IMG/VR virus record: IMGVR_UViG_3300025832_000011
Span: 1-55,028 of that record
Origin: a virus
DNA length: 55,028 bases
Direction: 5' to 3' (one strand)
Made by a program: the position numbers and the translations under genes. The notes under the pieces were generated by a model. That model ran no database searches. It was given only the letters and a program-made list of their open reading frames with translations, and had not been told where the DNA came from. Below, one piece after another: positions 14,598 through 23,520 of the stretch. The stretch's first letter is position 1. Every line of letters starts with the position of its first letter.

Positions 14598-15778
14598 ACT
14601 GGACCTGCGAAGGCTGTCTTGCCTGACCGCTGGTCGTCCAGACGGGCTGCGGTGCTCTTGCGGCTGTTCCACCAGACGAACGCGCCCACGGCCAACGCGA
14701 CCCACGGCAGCGCCGGGATCAGGAGGTCCATGTACGGCTCGACGGTGCTCAGGATGGACGAGACGGTGCCCGCCTGCTCTTCGACCTGCTTCAGGACCGC
14801 TGCGGTGCCCGCCACACCCCCTCCTACGGCTGTTACGGCACCACCTATGCCCGTGGCGTCGTTGGCGTCCACGATACGGCTGTTAGCGGCTCTGAGGTCC
14901 GCTACAGTGCTGCTGGCCCGCTCTTCACCCACGTCGCGCTCGGGTGCCCCGAACAGTTTCGTGATGAACTCGCTGTCGATCCCGTCATAGATCGGGAGAC
15001 CGCTGTCCACACGGAAGGCTACGATCCCTGCCCGCGTGCGACTGCCCATCTTGCCGTCAGCCCAGCCGACCTCGGTGTACCGGAGTTCGCCCAGACGGCG
15101 CTGGATGCGCTTGAGGAGCACCGCGTCCGGTACGATGATCTCGACCGGAGCCTTGTCCGCCTTCCAGCCAGAGTCCGCGATCCCGGTCAGCTTGGCATAC
15201 TCCCGAGCCATCTTCGTGTGGTAGCCGTTCTTCTCGTAGCCGGGGCCGTTGTAGATGCGCGCCACGGTGCGCCACCGCTCAGCCCGGAGGTCATCGGCGA
15301 TCCCGTTGACGAGGATGAACTTGACCATCGCTTCGACGTGCTCTTCTTCGTCACGCATGAAGGCTCGCACCATCTCTTCGGCGCTGCTGAAGCCGACCAC
15401 CGAGAAGTTCTCCCCGAGGACTTGTGAGGACCCCCACGAGCACGCCTTCAGGGCTGCCTCGACGTTGATAGCCATGGCCTTCTTGAGCCACTGGTAACGA
15501 GCGTCAGAGGTCTTGGGGTAGGGCTTCTGCCCCCACTTCGGGTAGGCCAACCCCTGCCGCACGGCCTCGTCGCGCTCAGCGCCTCGGAGGTTGCGGTAGA
15601 AGACATGCGGCTCGGTCAGGATGACAGGTCGTCCAGCGCGGTCGAAGCCCTGCGATCTGGACTCTACGTTGAGGAAGGCTTGGAGGTGGTCTTCGGATAC
15701 GCCGATCCGGTAGGCAAGCTGGGGCACGTCATATTTGTCGAGTGCTCTCCCTGCGCCTTTGAAGTCTGTGATAGTCAT
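14594..15778 (-). CDS. Endolysin: N-acetylmuramidase with PG-binding domain and C-terminal membrane segment
   Basis: A 394-residue lysin. The N-terminal domain (to about residue 190) matches the N-acetylmuramidase (DUF3380) family, with FLNVESRSQGF (Glu39 as probable catalytic acid) and ILTEPHVFYR. A peptidoglycan-binding domain follows at about 225-275 (LLKRIQRRLGELRY, then DGKMGSRTRAGIVAF). An Ala/Gly/Val-rich region leads to a membrane helix at about 352-371 (LIPALPWVALAVGAFVWW) and a basic end. The C-terminal anchor is unusual for an endolysin and may hold it at the membrane until release. Its ribosome-binding site lies in a hairpin (15782-15818). Confidence 0.85.
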   Translation of the reverse strand: MTITDFKGAGRALDKYDVPQLAYRIGVSEDHLQAFLNVESRSQGFDRAGRPVILTEPHVFYRNLRGAERDEAVRQGLAYPKWGQKPYPKTSDARYQWLKKAMAINVEAALKACSWGSSQVLGENFSVVGFSSAEEMVRAFMRDEEEHVEAMVKFILVNGIADDLRAERWRTVARIYNGPGYEKNGYHTKMAREYAKLTGIADSGWKADKAPVEIIVPDAVLLKRIQRRLGELRYTEVGWADGKMGSRTRAGIVAFRVDSGLPIYDGIDSEFITKLFGAPERDVGEERASSTVADLRAANSRIVDANDATGIGGAVTAVGGGVAGTAAVLKQVEEQAGTVSSILSTVEPYMDLLIPALPWVALAVGAFVWWNSRKSTAARLDDQRSGKTAFAGPV

Positions 15779-15781
15779 GGT

Positions 15782-15818
15782 GATCCCCTATGATTTCATG
15801 ATTCAACCATAGGGGATC
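15782..15818 (-). promoter_or_regulatory. Hairpin that buries the endolysin ribosome-binding site
   Basis: GATCCCCTATG (15782-15792) and CATAGGGGATC (15808-15818) form a perfect 11-bp stem with a 15-base loop. In the leftward RNA the arm nearest the gene contains AGGGG, six bases before the endolysin AUG (15776-15778), so the Shine-Dalgarno sequence is fully paired. No U-run follows, so simple termination is less likely. It may delay lysin translation or make it depend on unfolding or on translation of upstream genes. Confidence 0.7.
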
Positions 15819-15837
15819 GGTAGCTTATTGGGAAGCC

Positions 15838-16563
15838 TTACGCAGTCGCGTACCAATCAGCGATGGCGTTGTGGACGGCGAGGATGTCCGCGTCAGACAG
15901 GATGGCTTGGAACGCCAGAACGTCGCCCACGTATCCGCGCCATGACCGGGCAGGGAAACCCTTGTCCCCGAACAGCGTTCCCGCCGCCGAGAAAGAGGCG
16001 TTGTTCGTTACTGCGATCCCTCGCTTCACGGAGGGCAGCCAAGGGTCTGTTTTGAGGGCCGGAGCACCATCGTAGAAATAGGTCATGTTGTGGAAGAAGG
16101 TGGTCAGACCGGATGCGCCCGTGATCTCAGCGGACGCCCCAATACCGTCCGAGATCAAGCCGTCGAAGTCATCGAACGCAGCGTCGAGTCCATCCTTGTA
16201 TCCTGCGACGGCAATGAGCGTCCGAGCCTCTGCGATGTTGTCGAAGGTGTACTGCGCGTCGGCAGCTTGCAGGTCGAACACGTCGCGGTCGTTCCACTCG
16301 GGGCGGTTGGCCACCTTGGCACGACCTGCGTAGATCGGGGTCGCGTCGTTGGTGGCCCCGTTAGAGCCTTGGTTCAGGATTTTCGTGATGTTCCCGGACC
16401 CGTCAACCTCGACATCCCTAGCAGACCACCACCCGAGGGGGGCCGTGACGCCTTCAGGCATGACCGGAGCAGACGCCCCACCACCACCGCCACCACCGCC
16501 GCCAAGAGGCGAGCCGAGAAGGTTCTGGATTGTAGTGTGGCTGTTTCTGTTGGCGCTGATCAT
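15838..16563 (-). CDS. LamG-like lectin domain tail protein
   Basis: A 241-residue protein. A short N-terminus is followed by a nine-glycine hinge (about residues 21-29) and a concanavalin/LamG-like domain. The end, WRGYVGDVLAFQAILSDADI followed by a helix with AIADWYA, is typical of LamG_3-type modules on phage fibres. It likely binds surface sugars as part of the adhesion apparatus with the two proteins encoded upstream. Confidence 0.65.
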   Translation of the reverse strand: MISANRNSHTTIQNLLGSPLGGGGGGGGGASAPVMPEGVTAPLGWWSARDVEVDGSGNITKILNQGSNGATNDATPIYAGRAKVANRPEWNDRDVFDLQAADAQYTFDNIAEARTLIAVAGYKDGLDAAFDDFDGLISDGIGASAEITGASGLTTFFHNMTYFYDGAPALKTDPWLPSVKRGIAVTNNASFSAAGTLFGDKGFPARSWRGYVGDVLAFQAILSDADILAVHNAIADWYATA

Positions 16564-16573
16564 TGGTAGCCTC

Positions 16574-18604
16574 CTATGGGAAAGTCAGGGTTGCGACATA
16601 CTCGTTGTTGCCGTCATAGTCCCCTGTCGTGATGTTGAACACCCCGGCGTCCACCCAAGCCAAGCCGTTGTGGTACTGGATAGCAAAGTCCAAAGGCTCG
16701 TAGGTGTCCTCGGTCTTGATCATCACTTCCACAATGGACCGGGCCGTGAAGAACTCGTAGGCGAGCCATGTGTTTGAGCCGGGGGACATGGGGGCGCACC
16801 GCCAACCATTCACATCGAACTGCCCACCGAACGCGCCTGTTGAAGGGTAGTCGACGGTGATGGTCTTAGCGGTGGACTCGCCATTGGGGGTAGATGGGTT
16901 GAGGTCTGCCGTCTGGCCGCCACCCGCGCTCGTCCTCAGTTCCAGTTCAATGATCCCGACTTGCCCAGAGGCAGGCACGTTGGTCACAAGGATGCGCCAA
17001 TCGGTAGCTGACGGGGTGGGTGATGCTGCGCCGGGGACGGCAAAAATCTGCGCGTCTTGGGTCCACGCTGACGCCTCGCCGGACCAAGCGGTTGTCCATG
17101 TCGTACCATCCTCTGACCCCTGCATCGCAAAGGTCAAAGGTGCTCGTGCTGCATTGACCCCGGCAGGGGGTCTGATCCAGACCTCGTTGATAGCGATCTC
17201 GCCGTCCACGCCGTAGTCTTGGCCGAGCCATGTGTCTTCAGCAACGTCACGGTCGATCAACCAACTGCTGAAGGCGTCCGAGTCGTTGAAGGCACTGGTC
17301 GCAGCGAGATCGGGGGTCCCCCCGAAGATCGTCTGACCCGAGGTTGTGGTATCCGCCCCACCAACAGTGGCTCGGAACTCAATGCCTGAAATGCTGAAGA
17401 ACCCGGCGTCCGCGCCTGTGAGACAGAGAAGCCGCCAGTAGCGGTATTCCGATACCGCCCCACCCTCGCCCGATTGGAACCAGATAGCAGCTAGGCCGCC
17501 TTCGCCCACGACGCCCCCACCAGCCGTGTCGATCAGAAGATCGTCCCCGGCCAGCACAGGCAACGCAAAGGCCGCTTGGGTCTTGACGGCGACGTTCGCC
17601 AGAATAGTCTCCTTCACGCCGCCGCTGACCGTGATGTCCACATCCACGCCGCCAGATTCGAAGTGAGACGAGACGTGCGTGATCGCCGCGTCGTTGACCA
17701 TGACCGTGGGGCCGTAGTCGAAGGGGCCTGCTGCGTTAATGTCGTTGTCCTCTGTGAGCAACACCCAATTGTTGCCAATCGTCGGGGTGCCAATCGTGAA
17801 CTCGATAGCGCCGACCGAGTTGCCGTTCGCATTGTCCCCGTCTGCGCCCGTGAGGTACACGTTCTGCCCTGCCGTGACTGCGTGAGCCAAGCCTGTGAAG
17901 TTGACCTTCTGAACGCCGATCCCAAGGGTTTCTGTTTGCACGACCGCGCCGTTGACCCACAGCTTAACGGTGTGCTGGGTCGTCGTGGCCGGGGCGTCCG
18001 TATAGTATGAGAACCCCGTCACCACCACATCTTCAGGCAGGACCAGAGGCTCGTTGCCATTCTTCTCTCCGAGAGACAGGATACGATCAGACGTGCTGAT
18101 AAAACGGTTCGAGACGCGGACTTGGAACACGCCAGCGGTGTCCACCTCGTCACGGAACAAGAGGGTCATGCCGATGCTGTTGGAGAAGTTGTTGCCGGAA
18201 CCTTCGTAGCGCAGTTCGATCCAATCACCAGCAGACACAGCCACTTCCAGACCTGTGAGGGTTTCAACACCCTCGTACCCTACCAGTTCGTTGAACAGTT
18301 CGGTGTAGGTGCCATTGATCGAGTACCCACACCCGAAGGTGCCACGGAGACCTCCGACACGGGTCTCGAAGAAGGTCGCTCCCCGGATCACAGAGTCGAA
18401 CGGCATGTAGAAGGAAGCCCCTGTGAAGGAGTCGTTGGGTCCAGACGCCATGTGCCCGGAAGCGTTCGCGTCCTCGACGGCACCAGCCGCAAGGAAGACC
18501 GTAGGCACAGGCCCGCCACCCCCACCGCCGGGGTCTGTGCCCCCAGCAGCAGCGCCGTTCTGCGCGACCGAGGCTAGGTAGGATTCATACCAAGGTCCGG
18601 TCAT
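16574..18604 (-). CDS. Putative receptor-binding tail fibre with discoidin-like domains
   Basis: A 676-residue protein starting MTGPWYESYLASVAQNG, with ATGA overlap with the preceding gene; a longer frame runs back into that gene. After a Gly-rich linker (about residues 25-35) come beta-rich domains. A region with YRYWRLLCLTGADAG and IAINEVWIRPP looks like a discoidin (F5/8 type C) carbohydrate-binding module, and the C-terminal 110 residues look like a second one (RSIVEVMIKTEDTYEPLDFA). The position after the tip protein and DUF2793 fits a host-recognition fibre. Confidence 0.65.
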   Translation of the reverse strand: MTGPWYESYLASVAQNGAAAGGTDPGGGGGGPVPTVFLAAGAVEDANASGHMASGPNDSFTGASFYMPFDSVIRGATFFETRVGGLRGTFGCGYSINGTYTELFNELVGYEGVETLTGLEVAVSAGDWIELRYEGSGNNFSNSIGMTLLFRDEVDTAGVFQVRVSNRFISTSDRILSLGEKNGNEPLVLPEDVVVTGFSYYTDAPATTTQHTVKLWVNGAVVQTETLGIGVQKVNFTGLAHAVTAGQNVYLTGADGDNANGNSVGAIEFTIGTPTIGNNWVLLTEDNDINAAGPFDYGPTVMVNDAAITHVSSHFESGGVDVDITVSGGVKETILANVAVKTQAAFALPVLAGDDLLIDTAGGGVVGEGGLAAIWFQSGEGGAVSEYRYWRLLCLTGADAGFFSISGIEFRATVGGADTTTSGQTIFGGTPDLAATSAFNDSDAFSSWLIDRDVAEDTWLGQDYGVDGEIAINEVWIRPPAGVNAARAPLTFAMQGSEDGTTWTTAWSGEASAWTQDAQIFAVPGAASPTPSATDWRILVTNVPASGQVGIIELELRTSAGGGQTADLNPSTPNGESTAKTITVDYPSTGAFGGQFDVNGWRCAPMSPGSNTWLAYEFFTARSIVEVMIKTEDTYEPLDFAIQYHNGLAWVDAGVFNITTGDYDGNNEYVATLTFP

Positions 18605-19269
18605 GCTGGGTCGTCCAGAGCACCGATCAGGTAGTAGTCGTCCGATGCTACGGGGATCAAGGTGACAGAAGCATTGGCTGCCGAGGTTGTCAGGACATCG
18701 CCTGCCGACCGGATCGTGACGCCTGCGCCTGCTGCAATGGTGAGAACGCCACCAGACCTGTTGATGATCGTGACAGGCTCGGTGCCCGTGATGCCGCTGT
18801 TGAGCGTGATCGTGGACGTGCCCGTGGAAGAGTGCTGGGTCAGGATTACGTTGCCTGCGAAGTGTGCGTCGGTCAGCGTATTGGATGCCGTCAAGAACTG
18901 CGATACCGCGATCCCTGCGGCTGCTGCGCCAGTAGAGAACGCGACCCAATCCGTGCCGTCGAACTGAACGAACTCGGTGTCTGCGATAACGTAGAACAAC
19001 CACCCCTCAAGGGGGGTGATGACAACCCATGCTCCGTTATCCCGGAAGATGATGTCGCCGGGATTGCCGAGGCCCCAGATGCCCGAAGCGATGTAGACAT
19101 CGCCATCGGTGGGAACCCCCGGCTCTGTCGCCACGACCGAGATTGCCCGCCCCTGAAGGAGCACGGAGATTTTGCGGAGATTGGCGTCCATGGCATCTTT
19201 CCATGTATTGTCGCCAAGGTCCCAATAGCCTGTGAGGCCGAGGCCCGGAAGAGTGCGTTCGCCTGCCAT
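18601..19269 (-). CDS. DUF2793 tail protein
   Basis: A 222-residue protein. Residues 1-100 show the DUF2793 pattern (LPGLGLTGYWDLGDNTW and PGVPTDGDVYI), a module of phage tail fibres in alphaproteobacterial phages and prophages. The C-terminal half is Thr/Ser/Gly-rich and beta-structured, as in fibre shafts. It lies between the tip protein and the discoidin-like fibre and likely links them. Confidence 0.75.
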   Translation of the reverse strand: MAGERTLPGLGLTGYWDLGDNTWKDAMDANLRKISVLLQGRAISVVATEPGVPTDGDVYIASGIWGLGNPGDIIFRDNGAWVVITPLEGWLFYVIADTEFVQFDGTDWVAFSTGAAAAGIAVSQFLTASNTLTDAHFAGNVILTQHSSTGTSTITLNSGITGTEPVTIINRSGGVLTIAAGAGVTIRSAGDVLTTSAANASVTLIPVASDDYYLIGALDDPA

Positions 19270-19281
19270 GGTCTGTCTCCC

Positions 19282-19566
19282 TTACGCCGGAGCCGTGCCG
19301 GGAGCGACCGCGATGACGCGATTGTTCTCAGACTGCCGAGACTTCACGAAGATCGAATCTCCTTCTTCCATCACCAGCACGGACATCTCGGTCAGGCCGG
19401 GATCGTTGAGCATGACGCCTTCGTCACTGCCTACCAGCGGGGCACTCTGCCCTACGTGGACCAGAACCGGACCTGCGTCTTTCAACTGCACGAAGCCCGT
19501 GGTCTGGCCAGTAACGACCGTAGTCCACGCTGTTTCGTCCACGGTAAATTCTTTGGTGTAACTCAT
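19282..19566 (-). CDS. Small beta-rich tail-associated protein
   Basis: A 94-residue protein, MSYTKEFTVDETAWTTVV onward, beta-rich, with the end NRVIAVAPGTAPA. Similar small proteins follow tip genes in siphophages, and this may be a tail-tip or fibre-base decoration. It has its own ribosome-binding site (AAAGGAACATCCC). No firm family. Confidence 0.6.
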   Translation of the reverse strand: MSYTKEFTVDETAWTTVVTGQTTGFVQLKDAGPVLVHVGQSAPLVGSDEGVMLNDPGLTEMSVLVMEEGDSIFVKSRQSENNRVIAVAPGTAPA

Positions 19567-19598
19567 GGGATGTTCCTTTGCTTTCTAGGTTAAAGTAC

Positions 19599-19612
19599 CC
19601 GAGTTGCCTCGG
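19599..19612 (-). other. Small GCAA-loop hairpin after the tip-protein gene
   Basis: On the leftward strand CCGAG-GCAA-CTCGG forms a 5-bp stem with a GNRA tetraloop, nine bases after the tip-protein stop. There is no U-run. It is probably an mRNA-end stabiliser or weak attenuator. Confidence 0.3.
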
Positions 19613-19620
19613 TTGCGCAA

Positions 19621-22600
19621 TTACGGTGTAGCACGGACCCCACCATAGGCGATGCCGTAGCTGTTGCCCCAGCCGATCTCTGCTGGCTCCACTTCGAAGT
19701 ACCTGCGCGGACCCATGATGGACTCGATGCCGTCACGGACTGCGATGAACTCGATGAACCCCGTTCCCGAAGGAGGCAGGAGGCTTACCGCTATGGTGTG
19801 GGTCTCCCCGGTCAGGTCTTCAATCGTGTCGAACACGGACCCGTCATCGTTGAGGATTTTGAGCGTGGTGGTCTGGCCCACTTCGACTGCCACAGAGTCG
19901 CTATCCCAGCGCAGAGATACGGTGTCCTCTGTCGTCCGGTTGCGGTTTTTCCACGTCGCTACGATCTCTGTTGGGAACGGCTCTTCCAAGGCAATCAGAG
20001 GCTCGAAGCCCAGACCGTCTAGCTGCGCGTCGGCAGGCCGGAACGGCGCATGGGGCCGCTCGGATACCTCAATGGTCAGAGGCGTTGATTGGCTGCGCGG
20101 CAGGACGCCTGAGCCTGTGACAGGCAGCAGGTAATAGGTCATCTCTTCGGATGCGCTGCGCGCCACCGGATCGAGGTTCGATTCGGTCAGGTCGAAGGAC
20201 CACAACCGCGTGCCCGCAGGCCAAGCCCGAGGCACCGTGTCCCACATGCCGCGTGCTACCGTCCAGAAGCCGCCTGTGAGAGACACGAGCATCACCAGTT
20301 CGGATAACTCTTCGGTCGTCCCCAACATGAAGAAGTCGCCGGGTCCTGATCCTGTCCTGCCGATCCCTGAGATGATACCCTCGGGTACTTGGGTGTACGC
20401 TTCCGCGACCCAAGGTGAACTCGTGCGACCAGAGACGCTAACCGAGATGTCCGCGATCTTCTCCGTGCTTGTCGATCCGGTTGGGTTGACTTCCGTAGCC
20501 TGTACCTGAATCTTCGTCGGCCTATCGTCGTCGTCGTCCCCCAGCAGGGCGATGGCCACGTTAGGATACCGATCATCCACGTCAGCCACAGAGTACCCAC
20601 CGCGCAGGATCACGGGCATAGGGACGGCGACCGCAGCCTGCGCTTCAAGGGGCGTGGGAGTGCCGAAGTTGTTGCCGTTGCGCGCCCACTCTGTTGTCTG
20701 AGGTGCGGAATACTTGGCCTGACCGATGGAGAAGATGTCCTCGGATACCTTCAGCATGATCTTACGGTCATTGGGCTTGCCGTAATCTACGGCCATGATA
20801 CGCACCACGATCTGGTCGATCCCATCCTCGGGCCACGAGAAGACTGCTATGTCACCGGGGCGTGCAAGCCACAGACGGCGATCCACTTCGATCTCACAAG
20901 AGAAGAGAGGGTAGCCTGCTTCGGCCACATCCCGTTCAGCCACATACTGCGCGATGTTAGGGTTGCGGAAGCCGTGGTAGTCGCGGGTTTCGGAAGAGAT
21001 ACCCCCTTGAATTTGGATGTTGGCGTTGTTGTGGGCTGATACCGTGGCTGACTTCTCTGTGCGAGGGTCCGTGTAGCTGACCACGATCTCGTTGATCGTC
21101 TCGCCCCAGAGCCTACGCTTACGGTTGGTGGCCTTGCAGTTCGTCTCGTCCAACACGAAGGCATCGTTCAGATCATAGTCATCACGCAACAGCTTCATGG
21201 TCCACAGACCTGTCTCGGGGTCTTGGAAGAAGAACGCCTGAACGTGATCCAGAATCTCGCCGATGAAGTCTTCGATGGTCGCCTGATTAAACCAGCCGAT
21301 GGAGATACCCATGCGCTCGTTGAAGATGACTTCGGCGCACGCTTCGAGAGATGGTAGGTCGATCAGGCTCGGGGACTCACCCTTCCCCCAATCTTTGTTG
21401 GTCATCGCCTCGTAGATGATGTTGGCCGCGTTCGCGTCGGGGAGCGGGCCGAGTTCCTGATCGGGCGTACACCATACGGGGTCGTAGGTTTCTCCGTCAG
21501 CCACAAGAATTTTAAGGCCAGAGAACTGGAACGTAACGGAAAGCCCAACGCGACCGACATACCCACCTTGGACTTGCAGGAACCGCGTACCGGGTTTGAT
21601 CAGAGTCGATGTGGTTTCAATCGTACCGATGCTGCTCCCGATGTCGAACTCTACGGGCACAGGGCCGAAGGTATCCTCGGGGGTTCCTGTGACCTGAGCG
21701 TCATAGTAATTTACTGGCTCGACCGCGTGGTAGTACCCGAAGAGGAATGTCTCGACCGGAATGTCGTTCTCCAAAGCAGCGATACGTTGGGTGTCATCGC
21801 TCAAGATGTTCAGTGCCGCCCACCGGGCCAGACCCCCGTCAATCTGCTCTTCGGTCAGACCGATGCCGAGAAGGTCTACGACCGTACCGAGCCGGAAAGG
21901 AGGAACTTGCGGATTGTCTATGCCCGCCGCATAGATCGTCCGGTACTCGTCAGCCGAAGGGGTCGTCACCGGGGTCGCATCGTCTATCCCTGTGAAAGTT
22001 TGGTCGATAGCGAGGATGAACTCACCGACCGAATTGACACGGTAGGTATCGACCGCGTTGTAGCTGGTCATAATCTGGATGTACCGAGTGCCCACGGGTG
22101 CCGTGATGCTGCTGACCGTGTTGGACACAGCCCCCGAGAACCCTGCGGTCACAACCTCGTCCAAAGCGAAGGTCTGGCTCGTATACGCCAGCGCCTCTTC
22201 TCCGATCACAGGGGCCGTCTCCCCTGCCGTCTGGTCCCATACCGTAGGGACATCCGCATAGAACCTAATCTGCGTCTCTGCCAAGGCCGTGACGCCCGAG
22301 GTCCATGACCGCAAACGCACGTCCCAATTGACCCGCAGCAGAACCTCTCCCGCGTCGATCTGTTCTTGGGTTGCCCCCTGTTCGATCATGTCGATGATGG
22401 TGCCCGGCGTGGTCAGGTCAACCCCCGGCCCGTTGTCGTCTCGGATGATACTGAGCGACTGAGGGGTCAGGTCCTTTACCGCATCTCCTACCGTTCCGAA
22501 CTCTGACCCGAGGGGCCAGATGGCTTTGTAGGCCGGGTTCGGCATAGTCGGCAGCCGAGTCACGTTAGCCTTCAGGGACGGCATATAAGGGTTGTTAGAC

Positions 22601-23070
22601 CCCCACTTCCATCCGAGCGTGTTGGAGGTCTTCAGACCGTCCAAGTTGCCCGTGATGATGGCTTTTAGAAGGGTGAAAAAGAGGTTCAACCCGTCACCGT
22701 ACTGGTCGTCAACCGTTTGCGATGCTTCTTGAGTCCGAAAGCCTCGGAAGAACAAGTGGCTCAGGCCCCGGTAGCCCGGCATCTCCAAGACGGTGCGACC
22801 GTCACGGGAGGACAACTCGGAAGAGGAAAACTGATCGTCCGTCCCCATGTAGACTTCGAGCGTGCCGCCCACGCCACCTTCAGCAGTGTCTCCACCGAAC
22901 AATTCAGGCAGCCAAATTTCGATGTCTTTGCGGCGGTCCACGCGGTCACAGAGAATCGGCTTGTCTTTGATCCAGACCATGTTGAGGTGGTCAATGGGGC
23001 CGTGGCAGAGGCCGTAGTCCAAGGACATGAGGAAGTCATAGACCTTTTGCTTCTGGCTCTTACTTCCCAT
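19621..23070 (-). CDS. Tail tip attachment protein (J-like)
   Basis: A 1149-residue protein, the largest of the tip region. The start MGSKSQKQKVYDFLMSLDYG follows GAGGATCGAACGAG. The N-terminal region (GPIDHLNMVWIKDKPI) and the central part (about residues 600-800: ETINEIVVSYTDPR, YVAERDVAEAGYPLFSCEIE, RLWLARPGDI) match the J/TipJ-type phage tail domain (PF13550-like). The C-terminal third is fibronectin-like. It forms the distal tip and contacts the receptor. It follows the hub genes in the usual siphophage order. Confidence 0.85.
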   Translation of the reverse strand: MGSKSQKQKVYDFLMSLDYGLCHGPIDHLNMVWIKDKPILCDRVDRRKDIEIWLPELFGGDTAEGGVGGTLEVYMGTDDQFSSSELSSRDGRTVLEMPGYRGLSHLFFRGFRTQEASQTVDDQYGDGLNLFFTLLKAIITGNLDGLKTSNTLGWKWGSNNPYMPSLKANVTRLPTMPNPAYKAIWPLGSEFGTVGDAVKDLTPQSLSIIRDDNGPGVDLTTPGTIIDMIEQGATQEQIDAGEVLLRVNWDVRLRSWTSGVTALAETQIRFYADVPTVWDQTAGETAPVIGEEALAYTSQTFALDEVVTAGFSGAVSNTVSSITAPVGTRYIQIMTSYNAVDTYRVNSVGEFILAIDQTFTGIDDATPVTTPSADEYRTIYAAGIDNPQVPPFRLGTVVDLLGIGLTEEQIDGGLARWAALNILSDDTQRIAALENDIPVETFLFGYYHAVEPVNYYDAQVTGTPEDTFGPVPVEFDIGSSIGTIETTSTLIKPGTRFLQVQGGYVGRVGLSVTFQFSGLKILVADGETYDPVWCTPDQELGPLPDANAANIIYEAMTNKDWGKGESPSLIDLPSLEACAEVIFNERMGISIGWFNQATIEDFIGEILDHVQAFFFQDPETGLWTMKLLRDDYDLNDAFVLDETNCKATNRKRRLWGETINEIVVSYTDPRTEKSATVSAHNNANIQIQGGISSETRDYHGFRNPNIAQYVAERDVAEAGYPLFSCEIEVDRRLWLARPGDIAVFSWPEDGIDQIVVRIMAVDYGKPNDRKIMLKVSEDIFSIGQAKYSAPQTTEWARNGNNFGTPTPLEAQAAVAVPMPVILRGGYSVADVDDRYPNVAIALLGDDDDDRPTKIQVQATEVNPTGSTSTEKIADISVSVSGRTSSPWVAEAYTQVPEGIISGIGRTGSGPGDFFMLGTTEELSELVMLVSLTGGFWTVARGMWDTVPRAWPAGTRLWSFDLTESNLDPVARSASEEMTYYLLPVTGSGVLPRSQSTPLTIEVSERPHAPFRPADAQLDGLGFEPLIALEEPFPTEIVATWKNRNRTTEDTVSLRWDSDSVAVEVGQTTTLKILNDDGSVFDTIEDLTGETHTIAVSLLPPSGTGFIEFIAVRDGIESIMGPRRYFEVEPAEIGWGNSYGIAYGGVRATP

Positions 23071-23269
23071 CTCGTTCGATCCTCTTTCTGGCGATACCAA
23101 CGGCGCGCATTACATTGGCGTCTGGCAGGTTCTCTACTTCAGAGAGAGGGATACCAACTTTGACCAACAAACGGAAGTTGATGTTGTAAGTCTCGCACGC
23201 TTTCTTGACGCCGGGGTGGATGCAGAACCCCGCGTCCCGGCAGTCTTGGATTGTCAGTTTGTCGGTCAT
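23060..23269 (-). CDS. Small tail-region protein, unknown function
   Basis: A 69-residue protein (MTDKLTIQDCRDAGFCIHPG) that overlaps the tip-protein start by 11 bases and the upstream gene by ATGA. Similar very small genes lie at this place in GTA-like and lambda-like tail modules. No function known. Confidence 0.65.
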   Translation of the reverse strand: MTDKLTIQDCRDAGFCIHPGVKKACETYNINFRLLVKVGIPLSEVENLPDANVMRAVGIARKRIERDGK

Positions 23270-23511
23270 TTCTTACCACCAGTTCTCACCGTCCGTTCGA
23301 TCATCTCCTTGTCGAAGAAGCCGATCAGGTTGGGGCTTTCTAGTGTGATGCTGCCGAACACCACAGGGATAGGTTTGCCCGCTTCTGCCGTAGGGTCTTC
23401 CTGTTCCTGCATCGCCTCGGGCTTCTGCTGCTTCGGCTTGGGCATGAGCATATAGCCCACAATGCTCAGGCCAACGCCGATCACGAGTTGAAGGAGGAAT
23501 GGAATAGGCAT
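23266..23511 (-). CDS. Tail-assembly-region protein with N-terminal membrane segment
   Basis: An 81-residue protein with a hydrophobic N-terminus (PFLLQLVIGVGLSIVGYML), a K/Q/E-rich linker and a conserved-looking end GKPIPVVFGSITLESPNLIG. This architecture is frequent just upstream of J-like genes, and the protein is probably a tail-assembly factor (gpI-like position). It overlaps its downstream neighbour by ATGA. Confidence 0.65.
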   Translation of the reverse strand: MPIPFLLQLVIGVGLSIVGYMLMPKPKQQKPEAMQEQEDPTAEAGKPIPVVFGSITLESPNLIGFFDKEMIERTVRTGGKK

Positions 23512-23520
23512 GGTGCGTCC

